This document shows positions 12,369 through 25,432 of a DNA stretch of 64,000 bases, piece after piece; the stretch's first letter is position 1; each line of letters opens with the position of its first letter. Position numbers and translations under genes: made by a program. Source of the stretch: Calamus simplicifolius (Eukaryota > Streptophyta > Magnoliopsida > Arecales > Arecaceae); NCBI GenBank assembly GCA_900491605.1, contig UESW01003833.1, forward strand, positions 124,001 to 188,000. The letters run 5' to 3'. The notes below the pieces were generated by a model, which made no database searches, was not told the origin of the DNA, and saw only the letters and a list, made by a program, of their open reading frames with translations.

Positions 12369-12635
12369 TTAATGATTTGATTGGTTGTTAGAAATTAAGA
12401 ATTCACCCAAAGGTGGATTATTATTCTATAACCAACAAACCTAAAGAAGAAAATCTAATATTCTCTTATCAAATTTATATGGATATCCAAAGATACTATA
12501 TATATATATTTGATAAGATTTATTAATTTCTTTAAAAGTTTAAATAGCATTCTAATTATGATATATATATTGTTGTATTTATCCAAAGGAAATTTACAAT
12601 ATATTTTATATTTAATTATCTGAATTTGAATATTT

Positions 12636-15197
12636 ATGGTGAGCATTTATGTTTTGGCAGCTGTTTCTCTTCATTTACATGCTTCTACTGTTACTATCTT
12701 TAATGGCTTCAACTTCTCTGAATGGCGTGAGCAAGTCAATTTTCATTTAGGTGTCTTGGATCTTGACTTGGCACTATTAGAAGAAAAGCCTATTGATACG
12801 AGCAGTGAGGCAGAGAAGTTAAACATAAAGCATGGGACTGATCTAATAGATTATGTCTAAGTTTCATGCGAATGACAATAGCCAACAATATTAAATCAAC
12901 TCTTCCAGAAAGTGTAACAGCTAAAGAATATTTTAAGCTTGTGGAAGAGCGCTTTCGTTCCGCTGATAAGTCACTTGCAGGGACACTGATGGCTGAACTC
13001 ATGACCATGAAATATGATGGGTCACGAAGTATGCAGCAACATGTCCTAGATATGACTAATATTGCAACAAGACTTCAGACACTAGGAATAGTTGTGGATG
13101 ACTCCTTTTTGGTACAATTTATTATGAACTCGTTATCTCAAGAGTATGGGCCTTTTCAAATTAACTATAACATTATTAAAGATAAATGTGATGTTAATGA
13201 ATTGACCAGTAAGCTTACTCAAGAGGAAAGGAGATTGAAAGCACAAGGGGATCATTCAATAAACCTAGTGGGTCAAGAAGCTGGTAAAGTTATCAAGCCA
13301 AAATCCAAGAAATTTAAGAAGAAAGCACCCACTAAAGTATCACCTGATAATGATAAGAAGGAAAGAAAGAAAGATAAATATCACTTTTGTAAGAAAGAAG
13401 GACATTATCAGAAAGATTGTTTGAAATGGAAAGCTTGGTTCGAAAAGAAAGGTATCTTTCATCATGCTTCTCCAATTTATGAATCAAACTTATCTGAAGT
13501 TCCTTCTAACACTTGGTGGTTGGATTCTGGTGCCACTACTCATGCTTCCAATGTAATGCAGGGATTCTTTATAATCCATAGCATAAACCCAAATGAGAAC
13601 TTCTTGTTCATGGGGAACCGACAGAAGGCCCCAATTGAAGGCATAGGGACTTATCGTTTTACTTTAGATACTGGGCATCACCTGAATCTACTGCAAACTC
13701 TCTATGTTCCTTCACTTTCTAGAAATTTAGTTTTTATTTTGAAACTTGATGTTAATGGGTTTAGTTTTAAGATTGAAAAAGGATGTTTCAGTTTATTTAA
13801 TAAAGATGATTCCTTTATTGGTTCTGGAATTCTTATGGATGAATTATATAAATTGAAACTTGATGATGAATTTTCTGCATCCCTGATGTGTATCCATCAA
13901 AATATTGGAATTAAGCGTAGTATGGCTAATGACAACTCTGCTTTCTTGTGGCATAAACGTTTGGGTCATATATCCAAAGAACGACTACAAAGATTAGTAA
14001 AGAATGAGATTTTACCAAATCTAGATTTTACTGATCTTGGTTTATGTGTGGATTGCATTAAGGGAAAGCAAACCAAACATAACAAGAAAGGAGCCACAAG
14101 AAGTACACAGCTTCTTGAAATTATACACACTGATGTATGTTGACCTTTTGACACTCCATCCTTTGGTGGAGAAAAGTTCTTTATCACCTTTATAGATGAT
14201 TTTTCTTGTTATGGATATGTCTATTTGCTTAAAGAGAAATCTCAAGCTGTAAATTCTCTTGAGATATTTACTAAAGAGGTTAAAAGACAATTAAACAGAA
14301 AAGTGAAAATAGTAAGATCTGATAGAGGTGGTGAGTATTATGGAAAGTATAATGAATCAGGGCAAAATCCAGGTCCATTTGCAAAATTCCTCGAAAGACA
14401 TGGCATATGTGCACAGTATACTATGCCAGGCACACCTCAACAAAATGGTGTGGCAGAAAGGCAAAATAGAACATTAATGGATATGGTTAGGAGTATGATA
14501 AGTAATTCCTCATTACCCAAATCTTTGTGGACATATGCACTTAGAACTGTAGTATATTTACTGAATAGGATTCCTAGTAAGGCAGTTTCTAAAACTCCTT
14601 TTGAGTTATGGACTGGAAGGAAACCTAGTTTAAGACACCTGCATGTTTGGGGTTATCCAGTAGAAGCACGACTGTATAATCCACATGACAAGAAATTGGA
14701 TTCTCGAACTGTCAATGGTTACTTTATAGGTTACCCAGAGAAATCCAAAGGGTACAGGTTCTATTGTCCAAACCATAGTTCTAGAATTATTGAGACAGAC
14801 AATGCAAAATTTATTGAGAATGGTGAGTGGGAGTGCTGACAAACAGATTGTGGATATCAATGAAGTAAGGGCTAATGTTTCATTACCCATAAATGTTTCT
14901 AAACCTACAATCATTCCATGCATTGTTCCAGAATTACAGAAACAAAATAATAATGAACAATGTTTGAATGAAAAAGCACCCCATGAAGAGTCTAACCTAC
15001 CAATAGCTGACAAAAATGAACCATATGGAATAACATTAAGTAAACCTGTAAGGATACAGAAATCAGCTATTTCAGATGATTATTTGGTTTATTTGCAAGA
15101 GTTATATTTTGATTGTGGCATTTATGAAGATCCTGTTTCATTTTCACAAGCTATTAATAGTGATAAGTCTGATAAATGGATTAATGCTATGAAAGAT
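12636..15197 (+). pseudogene. Copia-A gag-pol, 5' portion (gag, protease, integrase, start of RT)
   Basis: Gag begins at ATG 12636, contains FNFSEWREQVNFHLGV near 12705, and stops at 12860; it resumes at 12866. The zinc knuckle near 13380 reads YHFCKKEGHYQKDC, so its first cysteine is replaced by tyrosine. The protease has WWLDSGATTHAS near 13515. Integrase shows the HHCC finger (HKRLGH ... CVDCIKGKQ, 13950-14070) and the core ending with NGVAERQNRTLMD near 14450. A TGA at 14141-14143 falls in the integrase, and a frameshift lies near 14830 before the linker that leads to RT. The frame is then cut after NAMKD at 15197 by Sirevirus-B and resumes at 25806. The gene cannot be expressed as a polyprotein. 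Confidence 0.92.
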
Positions 15198-16842
15198 TGT
15201 TGGCCCAGATGGCAACCCAAGAGGGGGGGGGATGAATTGGGTTCTTAAAAATTTAAGACTTTTTAACTTTAGTTGATTAGTTAGCAAGATGTGCAAGTGA
15301 GAGGCTAACTTTAATCAATACACAAGCAATTAATAAGAGATAGAGAAAGAGAAAATATAGCACGGCAAACACAAGATAATTTTATAGTGGTTCGGTGCAA
15401 CCAACACCTACGTCCACTCCCAAGATTCACTTGGGTCCACACTATAATCTCTCTAGATTACAGCCGAGTTGTTTTCCAAGCTCACAACTCAAACTTGTTG
15501 TTTTCGGGATCACAACGAACCCAGCTGGTTTTACTCGGGCTTACCAGCACAAAACCCTACACGTTGTTTTTCACGGGCTCACAACTAACCCAACACAAGC
15601 ACTCCGGCTTGCAACGAGGTATAAACCTCCACTGATTCAATCCACTGATTGAATCAGCAAAATAAAATAAAGAGTTTAATAAGAATGCTCCCCTTGAGCA
15701 AATATACAAATGAAGTATAAAAAGGGTTAGAAAAGCCTGATAAGATTGCAGATGGTAGTGGCTTGGCTTTCTTCCTTCTTCTCTTTAACTCCTCTTGAAG
15801 TGTTGAATCAGGCCTCAGCAAGATTCTTGACCGTTGAAGACTTTGGAGTTGAGATGAAGCTTTTTCTCCTTTTGTTGAATTTGAAAATCCTCGATTTGAT
15901 CTTTGAAATGCTTTGGATTTTCTTTTGACTCTTGTGGATTGATGATCTGGAGCAGACGAAACTTCCTCTTGGATTTCACTCCTTTTGAATCACTCTATTT
16001 TGAGCTAAAGATTTTTCCAATATGCTCTGTTTTTCCCTCTTTTCAAAGATATTCTTTTCTCTCTTTTTGATTTTCTCTTTTGTTTTGATTTGAAAAGAGC
16101 TCCTCTATTTATAGAATCTGCAAAAATATATCCGTTAGAGACAAAGAAAAATAGCCGTTATTCAAAATCTTACCGTTGGGGCTGATGTGTCATCGTTAAA
16201 AATCGCGCCCAGATTTCGGAGTCGACTCGAGCTTTGTGGGAGTCGGCTCGAAGTCGATTACCAGAAACATAACTTTCAGGGGTCGACTCGAGAATGGGGG
16301 AGTCGACTCGAGAAGTGCTCAAAAATGGTTTCTGTTGTTTGAGCGGAGTCGGCTCGCACAGACAGGAGTCGGCTCGCAAGGTTCAGGGGTCGACTCTTGA
16401 AAACCAAGGGTCGACTCGGAAACATTGAAAAACAGGGGGAGTCGACTCGGAAACCCTTGAGTCGGCTCGGGAGCGATACAAAAATCAGAAAAATGTTCTG
16501 ATAGACTTTAAAACTTGTCCCAATAAATTTAAATATAAATTTGACTTGAATACATTAAATATGACATTTAGCATGGATTCAAGACATGTTTCAAGAATTC
16601 ATCGATTGAATTATAATGTGTAAAAATTCCTTTTTGAAATCTTTTAAGCATAGAGCTTGAAACTTCTTTTTCTAATAGATTCAAAACTCATTGAATATAA
16701 CCATTTAGTCCATTCCTTTCAATTTGAATAAGCTCAAGGTTTTTGATAAATAAACACATTGTTTCTTTAAGGTACTCATGGCTTTTGGAAATCATCAAAA
16801 TCAATAAAGTTGGGGCAATTATGTTTCAATAATTTCTCAACA
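15198..16842 (-). repeat. Sirevirus-B 3' LTR
   Basis: Bounded by TGTTGG and TCAACA and matching 24144-25800 over its full length with scattered substitutions and small indels. It contains a TATA-like CTATAAATAG (minus strand, 16104-16113) and about ten GRGTCGRCTCG motifs at 16217-16470. Confidence 0.94.
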
Positions 16843-17130
16843 ATCTCCCCCTTTTTGATGATGACAAAAACATTGAGTATATGCATTATAAAATTGAAAA
16901 AATTTGATTCCAAAATCAACTTTGTGTTCATGGAAAGGCTCCCCCTCAATGAGGTAGCTCCCCCTATGAACCTTAATTTTATAAATCATTCAAAATTTTT
17001 CAAATTCAAAAACTTAAGCAAATTTTTTCTTATTTAATTCTCTCCCCTTATTTAATTCAATTCATATTTTATCTCTTCCCCTTAAGATGCATACGATTAA
17101 ATCATATAATCTCTCCCCCTTTTTTGTAAT
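16843..17130 (-). other. Sirevirus-B polypurine tract and multiple tract copies
   Basis: On the minus strand the sequence AAAAAGGGGGAGAT abuts the 3' LTR. Further G-rich purine copies (AGGGGGAG type) occur near 16940, 16960, 17040, 17085 and 17112. Several polypurine tracts upstream of the 3' LTR is a recognised Sirevirus trait. Confidence 0.8.
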
Positions 17131-17489
17131 CAACAAAAAGGTTGAGATGCATCAGAGCATCAATTGATTAAATTCATTCGAATTCATTCAGCATCTAAGT
17201 TATCAATTGAGTATTGAGATATTCAAAATTATATCAAATTAAACATAAGCATTCAAGATATTCAAAGGTACTCATAATTGAAATGAACATAACTTTTCTC
17301 ATTACTTCAAAAGTAATCAATTACATCAAAATGTAAAAAAATTCATCAAAGTTCAAATACATCATAAAAGCAAAATTCCTAGATACAATCTATAAGGAAA
17401 TCTAGAAATACTTGATTATCAAAATCATTTGACACGCTTGAAAATTATACTCTTTAAGTGTCCAATTATTCCATGATATCAATTTGTTA

Positions 17490-18740
17490 AAGTCATTCAT
17501 TTACTTGAATCTGATCAACTGCTGCATCAATATCTCTTCTTAACTGATTGGTTCTATCAAGTTGGATCCATCAGCTATCCCTTGAAGTCTTTCAAATATC
17601 TTCTTAAGCTCAGCATTGAGTGAATCAACATGGGTACCAACAGAAAATGAAAATAAGTCAAGTCTTGAAAGATTCTTCCTTTAATTCTCTAATATCTTCT
17701 CTCAATTGACCAATTTCATCTTTCCTTTGATTATCAAATTCTGCAAAATAGCTCTAAGTTGACATAACTGTCATCTGAAAATCTACAGAAGAAGATGAAG
17801 CCTGAGGTGGAGGAGAGTAATGCAGCTAGGTCCTGCCTCAGACGAGCAACAGAAGGTCCAACCTGAAGCTCCAATGTCTTCAACTCTGTCCTCCTCAGCT
17901 CTAACATCTTCTTGACCTTTTCTTATCCAACTTCCATTTTTCTTGAAGCCCATGCGTGAATAGTGGCCAAAGAATAGTAGTCAGTATGTCTTAAATTTCT
18001 TGGGCTCACTATCACTAAACAATCCCTTGGCTTCTGAAATAATTAGTCAAAACCATGCCATAGGGAAGACAGGATTTCTCTTACCCCACAATCTGCAATA
18101 TACCATAATATCATCCTGGGTAGTTGATGGCTTCCCAGAAACAACAGCATCCATAACAAAAATATCTCTCTCAGAAATAGTCAAATCGGCCTGTCTTGGG
18201 AAAAAATCCTGCTGCAGATGTTGTGGAGAATCTTAATTCCAAAGGCAGTTGACTAGCAAAACTTCTTCAAATCCCTCAAAATTTCTATTCAATCTTGTGA
18301 GGGCTGGAGATCTATCCTTCTGGGGCAAAGTGGAAGGTCCAGACAGGGGTAAGTCCAATAATTAGATAGAATGAGGAGTGAATTCAAACCAATGCCTCTA
18401 ACCTTGCTGACAAGCCATCATCTCCTCTAGACAAATTTTATAAAACTCTTTAACTAGAGCAGGGTAGTGGACAGTCCAATGAACAAATCTTTTCAAATCC
18501 CATTTCTCAACTGTGACCCTACAAGAATCCTTCATTCTCAAACAATCAAAATCAACTTTCTTCCTGTGTAATGACTCTACTGCAAGGTGATCTACCTGAG
18601 GAGTAGGGCAGTGGAGCAGGAGAATCACTCCGAAGAGGAAGCAGGCGAAGAATCCGGAGTCGGCTCGCGAACGGGTCGTCGACGGTCTTCTTCCTTTTCA
18701 TCCCGGCACTACTACTAGCACCACGGGTTTTGGGGGCCAT
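17490..18740 (-). pseudogene. Sirevirus-B extra ORF in envelope position, decayed
   Basis: The frame opens at ATG 18740 (MAPKTRGASSSAGMKRKK), a basic Ser-rich N terminus shared with the C copy. A central region has WTVHYPALVKEFYK near 18470, similar in style to the 'putative plant transposon protein' domain found in third ORFs of some plant LTR elements. A helical, charged C-terminal region extends to about 17490. Stops and frameshifts interrupt it throughout, and the right boundary is approximate. In SIRE1-type elements this position holds an envelope-like gene. I see no clear signal peptide or membrane segment, so an envelope role is not supported here. Confidence 0.65.
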
Positions 18741-18835
18741 TGATCTGGAATGATTGTTTAAGGATTTTGGAAGATTTTGGAAGGTTTGGAGGGTTTTGGA
18801 GGGTTTTGAGAATGATTTGGAATGATTAGAATGAT

Positions 18836-19030
18836 CCGTGGGTCGACTCGTGCCCTAATAAAGCGACTGGGACCACGTCGAGTCGACTCGCGCAAAGTGT
18901 GGAGTCGGCTCGGGTAAGTCACAGAGCACGGACACGATCTCGAGTCGACTCGCTCAGAGGAGGGGTCGACTCCTGAGTTTCAGCAGAAACTCGAGTCGAC
19001 TCCGATACTCTCGAGTCGGCTCCGAAACCA
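18836..19030. repeat. GRGTCGRCTCG motif array upstream of the Sirevirus-B extra ORF
   Basis: Seven motif copies (GAGTCGACTC, GGGTCGACTC or GAGTCGGCTC types) occur in under 200 bases between the pol stop and the start of the extra ORF. Unrelated spacers separate them. The same motif fills the U3 regions, and the equivalent spacer of Sirevirus-C has seven copies. Confidence 0.85.
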
Positions 19031-19207
19031 TTTCAGAGAAAAAATCAAGATTCAGAGAATCCGAAATGAACCCGGAATTTGATCTTTGAGTATGATTAAA
19101 AATCATGGATTTTGAGAGATCAAATTGATATGAGTTCTAGATAAAATTTCCTTAAGATTTTGAGAATTGAAAGAACTCTAGATATATTTCCTTAGAGGTT
19201 TCAAAAT

Positions 19208-22200
19208 TTATTCAAAAGGATTACAAATTCCTAACTCTCCTCTAAGATAACAAAATCTTTCTTCGCTTAAAGGTTTTGTAAAGATGTCAGCTAATTGTTC
19301 TTCAGTGTTTACATAATCTAAACAAATTTCATCATTAGCTACATGTTCCCTTATAAAATGATATCTAATTTCTATGTGTTTTGTCTTGAGTGTTGAATTG
19401 GATTTTTAGTTAAGTTGATTGCGCTAGTGTTATCACATCTTATGGGTGTTTTATCAAGTGTGATACCATAGTCTTCAAGTTGTCGCTTAATCCATAGGAT
19501 TTGCGCACAGCAACTTCCAGCTGCTACATATTCAGCTTCAGTAGTTGATAATGCAACTGAATTTTGCTTTTTGCTAAACCATGTGATTAAGTTACTTCCT
19601 AAGAATGGCATGCACCACTTGTGCTTTTTCTATCTAATTTACATCCAGCATAATCAGAATCTGAATATGCAATTAGGTTTAATGTGAGTCTCTAGAATAC
19701 CATAAACCTACATTTTTAGTTCCATTTAATATCTTAAAATTCTTTTAACAGCTATTAAATGTGATTCTTTAGGTTCAGATTGAAATCTAGCACATAAACA
19801 TACTGAAAACATAATATCTGGTCTACTTGCTGTTAAATAAAGAAGGGATCCGATAATACCTCGATAATACTTTTGATCAACCTTTTTACCTTCTTCATCT
19901 TTGTCCAGCTTGCATGAAGGACTCATTGGAGTTCCGAGGGGTTTCATTGTTTCCATACCAAACTTTTTGAGTAGTTCTCTTGTGTATTTGGTTTGGTTGA
20001 TAAAGATTCCCTCCTTGCATTGTTTGATCTGGAGTCCAAGGAAGAAGTTGAGTTCTCCCATCATGCTCATCTCGAATTCTCCCTGCATCAACTTTGCAAA
20101 TTCTTGACAAAGAGAATCGTTAGTAGCACCAAAAATAATGTCATCTACGTATATTTGTACTACAAGTAAATCTTTACTTTTTCTTTTCAAAAAAAGTTTT
20201 ATCAACATTTCCTCTTGTAAAATCATTTTCTATTAAGAATTTACTTAACCTATCATACCAAGCTCTAGGTGCTTGTTTCAAACCATATAAAGCTTTGTGC
20301 AATTTAAAAACGTGATTTGAAAATTCGTGATCTTCAAAACCTGGTGGTTGTTCTACATAAACTTCTTCATTATAAATCCATTTAAAAATGCGCTTTTTAC
20401 ATCCATTTGAAATAAGTTAAAATTCATATGACATGCAAATGCAAGTAATAGCCTAATGGCTTCTAATCTAGCTACAGGTGCAAAGGTTTCATCAAAATCA
20501 ATACCTTCCTCTTGATTATATCCTTTAGCAACCAATCTAGCTTTGTTTCTAATTACTATGCCATTTTCATCTAGTTTATTTCTAAAAACCCATTTTGATC
20601 CTATTACTGAATGATTTTTAGGTCTTTCAACTAAAGTCCAAACATTATTTCTAGTAAATTGATTTAGTTCTTCTTGCATTGCTAACATCCAATTATTATC
20701 TTTTTCAGCTTCTTCTATAGTTTTAGGTTCAATTTGTGATACAAATGCAAGATGATTACTAATATTTCTCATGTATGATCTAGTTCTTATTCCTTGAGAT
20801 GGATCGCCTATAATCAATTCCTTAGGATGACTATGAGCATATCTCCAGTCTCTTGGAAGATCTATATCATTATGATCAATATTGACATCATCGTCCTTAT
20901 GTGAATCATCATCTTTAGCTTCTTGTCATGATCAGAAGATACTTCAATATTAAGTTTTTCAAGATCTTTTTCAATTATGTTTGTATCTTCCTCATCATCA
21001 ATCTTTTCAGATCCAGTTGCTAAAGATTCATCAAAAACTACATGAATGGATTCTTCAACTACTAAGGTTTTCTTGTTAAAGATTCTATATGCCTTACTAG
21101 TTGTTGAATAACCTAGAAATTCCTTCATCAGATTTAGCATCAAATTTTCCTAAGTTGTTTTTACCATTATTATGAATGAAACATTTACATCCAAATGCAT
21201 GAAAGTATTTTATATTTGGTTTTCTTTCATTCCATAATTCATAAGGTGTTTTCTTTAATATTGGTCTTATTAAAGCTCTATTTAAGATGTAACATGCTGT
21301 GTTAATTGCTTCCGCCCAAAAATACTTTGGTAAGTTGCTTTCGCATAGCATGGTACGGGCCATGTCTTCTAAGGTTCTATTTTTTCTTTCAACTACACCG
21401 TTTTGTTGTGGAGTCCTAGGGGCTGAAAAATTATGATTAATTCCATTTTCAGAAAAAAACTTTCAAATAAGTGATTTTCAAATTCTGTTCCATGATCACT
21501 TCTTAGAGATACTATAGTAGTGTTTTTCTCATTTGTGACTTTCTTGAAGAATTTCAGGAATATCGAGAAAGTCTCATCTTTGTGAGCTAAAAACATTACC
21601 CAAGTATATCTAGAATAATCATCTACAATCACTAGACCATATTTCTTTCCTCCTAGACTTGTGGTTCTAGTTGGTCCAAAAGGTCCATGTGAAGTAGCTC
21701 TAGAGCCCTAGAAGTTGAAACAATGTTTTTAGATTTGAAAGAACTTCTAGTTTGTTTTCCAAATTGACATGCATCACATATTTTGTTATTTTCAAAATCT
21801 AGTTTAGGTAATCCTTTAACTAAATCCATTTTAATTAGTTTTGAAATAAGGTGTGTGCTTGCATGACCTAATCTACGATGCCACAACCAACTAATTTCAT
21901 TTATGTTAGCATTGTCAGCAATTAAGCAATGACACTCAAAGATAATTTTTCTAAGTCAACTAAGTAAACATTGCCATGTCTATAACCAGTAAATACAATG
22001 CTATCATCAATAGAATTAGTTACAGTGCATATAGAAGATTTAAATGAAACATTAAAGTTTTTATCACATAATTGGCTTATACTAATTAGATTATGCTTCA
22101 AACCATCAACATAAAGTACATTATCAATAAATATAGATGGAGTTATGCGAACTTTACCAAGGCCCATAATTTGACCTTTACCGTTATCGCCAAACGTCAC

Positions 22201-22332
22201 AACTCCACCTTTCTTTTCTTCTAGGGTGATGAATTCATCTTTGTCACCCGTCATATGTCTTGAGCAGCCACTATCAAGGTACCACTTTTTCTTTGATCTT
22301 TTGGCTACAAGACATTCCTGCAACATAATCAA
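19208..22332 (-). pseudogene. Sirevirus-B pol (protease, integrase, RT, RNase H), many frameshifts
   Basis: Domains in order on the minus strand: protease WYLDSGCSRHMTG near 22280; integrase finger WHRRLGHAS ... CDACQFGKQ (21885-21760); integrase core with LRSDHGTEF near 21500; RT ending with the catalytic YVDD near 20140; RNase H (LSTTEAEYVAAG near 19540, CDNTSAIN near 19440). The end at 19208 is the stop aligned with the intact end of the C copy. The frame breaks at least seven times, including near 21890, 21640, 21380, 21120, 20840, 20370 and 19720, mostly by single-base indels. It opens in the -1 frame relative to the gag stop, as in C. Confidence 0.92.
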
Positions 22333-24081
22333 ACTTTATGTTTAGGTACCCAAGCTTTCTTGGGTCCTTCATGGTTAGTAGCAACAAAAATTGTTCCTTT
22401 CGGAACCCATATTTTCTTAGCTTTAACATTTAACTTGTTGTTATTATTTAACGTTTTGCATTCAAATGATTTATGACCTTTTTCATTACATTTAAAACAA
22501 GTTATATTACTTTGGTTGGCTTTTACAAAAATATTCTTTAAAGATTTTTGTTTCCTTATGTGTTATATCCTAAACCTGCTTTGTCAAAACAGCTTTTTGA
22601 CTATCTAAAATCATGTTAGTTTAGTTGAACTTAAGGTGAATTTCTCAACAATGTCTTTATATTTTTAACTTCTTTCTTAAGAGAGTCATTTCTTTAACTT
22701 GCTGTTCTTTTTCTAAAGCTAAAGTTTCTAATTGATCTTTTAAATCTTTTGTTGAGTTTTTAGTTTCAGATTTTAACAAATCTATTTCTTGATTAAGATT
22801 ATCTCTTTCTTTGCTAAGTTCTTCTTTTTCATTAGTTAAGTTCTTAACTTCTAAAGCTAATTCATTTTTACTTTTAGCTAAGCTAATATTGTCATTTTTC
22901 AAAAACTTATACTTCTTTTTCAAGATTTAAAATCAATCATAAGTTCATTGAAAGCCTCAAACATTTCATCAAATGTAATTCATCATTTGAGTTTTCAGAA
23001 CTTACCTCATTGTCGTTGTCGTCGTCGTTGGCCATGAAGCAGATATTGGCAACTTCCTTTTGTTCTTCTTCTTCCGACGAGGAAGATTCATCAGACCATG
23101 TTGCCATGTATGCTTTCTTCTTTTTCTTGTAGGCCTTTTTCAGCAAAGGACAATCATATCTAAAGTGCCCTGGCTTTTTACACTCATAACATACTAAGGG
23201 CTCTTTTCTTTTTCTTTCTCCTTGTCCTTTTCTTATCTTTTTCTCCATCAATTCTTGCTCCAAATTTCTTTTTATGGAAGGGCCTTTTTCTCATAAACTT
23301 TCTGAATTTTTTGGCCAAGAGAGCAGTTTCCTCATCATCTTCATCATTACTTTCACTGCTGCTCTCTTCCATTTCTGCAGTCTTGAGGGCAAGTGTTTTC
23401 TTTCTTTTTGTTTCCTCCTCAACATGCTGCTTCATTGTTAACTCGTGGGTCATTAAGGATCCTAGAAGCTCCTCTAAAGGTAATGCATTGAGGTCCTTTG
23501 CTTCTTGGATAGCAGTGACTTTCGCTTCCCACGATCTTGGTAGTGACCTAAGAATTTTGCGCACAAGGTCAGCATTAGAATAAATTCTACCAAGACTTTT
23601 AAACCATTCACAATATCAGTGAATCTAGTGAACATGCATGTGATGGTTTCAGTTTGTTCCATTGTAAACAATTCATATTTATGAACCAAAATATTTATTT
23701 TTGATTCCTTAACTTGGTTTGTTCCTTCATGAGTTATTTCCAACCTATCCCAAATTTCTTTTGCGGAATTACAAGTTGAGATTCGGTTGAATTCATTTGA
23801 GTCTAAGGAACAATATAAAATATTAATGGCTTTAGCATTTAGTTGTGCCATTCTCCTATCATTATCATTCCAATCCCTTTCGGGCTTAGGAACAATAGTG
23901 CCATCAATAAGGTGTGTGGGTGTACTAGGTCCATTATTATTACTCCCCACAATTCATAGTCAGAAGCTTGAATGAATATTCTCATTCTAGCTTTCCAATA
24001 TGAATAGTTGGTTCCATTAAATAAAGGAGGTCGATTCGTAGAATGACCTTCAGCAAAACTTGAACCAATTTGTGTTGCCAT
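22329..24081 (-). pseudogene. Sirevirus-B gag, frameshifted
   Basis: The start is ATG 24081, six codons before the conserved SSFAEGHSTNRPPLFNGTNY region. Gag N-terminal helices run to about 23590. Lys/Glu/Ser-rich segments, the first zinc knuckle CYECKKPGHFRYDC near 23190, a long coiled coil (22700-22920) and a second knuckle CFKCNEKGHKSFEC near 22490 follow. Frameshifts occur near 23945 (a one-base loss in a T/A run compared with C), 23580, 23210, 22930 and 22680. Gag would form the virus-like particle and bind RNA. It stops at 22329-22331, overlapping the pol frame. Confidence 0.9.
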
Positions 24082-24129
24082 ATGGATCTTTAGCCCTTGA
24101 TCGTGAGATCAAATTCTAAATGAGCACTT

Positions 24130-24141
24130 GCTCTGATACCA
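24130..24141 (-). other. Sirevirus-B primer-binding site
   Basis: The minus strand reads TGGTATCAGAGC two bases inside the 5' LTR, matching the initiator tRNA-Met 3' end. Confidence 0.92.
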
Positions 24142-25054
24142 ATTGTTGGCCCAGATGGCAACCCAAGAGGGGGGGGGTGAATTGGGTTCTTAAAAATTTA
24201 AGACTTTTTAACTTTAATTGATTAGTTAGCAAGATGTGCAAGTGAGAGGCTAACTTTAAGCAATACACAAGCAATTAATAAAGAGAGATAGAGAAAGAGA
24301 AAATATAGCACGGCAAACACAAGATAATTTTATAGTGGTTCGGTGCAACCAACACCTACGTCCACTCCCAAGATTCACTTGGGTCCACACTATAATCTCT
24401 CTAGATTACAGCCGAGTTGTTTTCCAAGCTCACAACTCAAACTTGTTGTTTTTCCGGGTGCACAACGAACCCAGCTGGTTTTACTCGGGCTTACCAGCAC
24501 AAAACCCTACACGTTGTTTTTCACGGGCTCACAACTAACCCAACACAAGCACTCCGGCTTGCAACGAGGTATACCAACCTCCACTGATTCAATCCACTGA
24601 TTGAATCAGCAAACAATAAAATAAAGTGTTTGAACAATAAATGCTCCCCTTGAGCAAATATACAAATGAAGTATAAAAAGGGTTAGAAAAGCCTGATAGT
24701 ATTGCAGATGGTAGTGCTTTGGCTTTCTTCCTTCTTCTCTTTAACTCCTCTTGAAGTGTTGAATCACGCCTCAGCAAGATTCTTGACCGTTGAAGACTTT
24801 GGAGTTGAGATGAAGCTTTTTCTCCTTTTTGAAAATCCTCGATTTGACTTTGAAATGCTTTGGATTTTCTTTTGACTCTTGTGGATTGATGAGAAGGAGC
24901 AGACGAAACTTCCTCTTGATTTCACTCCTTTTGAATCACTCTATTTTGAGCTAAAGATTTTTCCAATAAAGCTCTGTTTTTCCCTCTTTTTGAAAGATAT
25001 TCTTTTCTCTCTTTTTGATTTCTATTTCATGTTTTGATTTGAAAAGAGCTCCTC

Positions 25055-25062
25055 TATTTATA
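25055..25062 (-). promoter_or_regulatory. Sirevirus-B LTR TATA box
   Basis: The minus strand reads CTATAAATAGAGGAGC, a near-perfect plant TATA context. It is conserved in all four Sirevirus LTRs (also 16106-16113, 34760-34767 and 43653-43660). The palindromic array begins about 110 bases upstream. Confidence 0.75.
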
Positions 25063-25167
25063 GAATCTGCAAAAATATATCCGTTAGAGACAAAGAAAAA
25101 TAGCCGTTATTTAAAAATCTTACCGTTGGGGCTGATGTGTCATCGTTAAAAATCGCGCCCAGATTTC

Positions 25168-25432
25168 GCGGAGTCGACTCGAGCTTTGTGGGAGTCGGCT
25201 CGAAGTCGATTACCAAAATAGAACTTTCAGGGGTCGACTCGCGATATGCGGGGAGTCGACTCGAGAAGTGCTCAAAAATGGTTTCTGTTGTTGAGCGGAG
25301 TCGGCTCGCACAGACAGGAGTCGGCTCGCAAGGTTCAGGGGTCGACTCTTGAAAACCAAGGGTCGACTCGGAAAATTGAAAAACAGATTTTTGGGGAGTC
25401 GACTCGGAAACCCTTGAGTCGGCTCGGGAGCG
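25168..25432. repeat. GRGTCGRCTCG palindrome array in the Sirevirus-B U3
   Basis: About ten copies of the motif lie in 265 bases. GAGTCGACTC is a perfect 10-base palindrome; variants change one base on either side of the CG core. Spacers between copies are AT-rich and not repeated. Each copy carries one or two CpG. Confidence 0.9.

Noticed and set aside
15387..15652. Short frames repeated at four places (15387, 24335, 34076, 42853)
   Set aside because: These are the same R/U5 part of the four Sirevirus LTRs. The two overlapping frames have no codon-level constraint.
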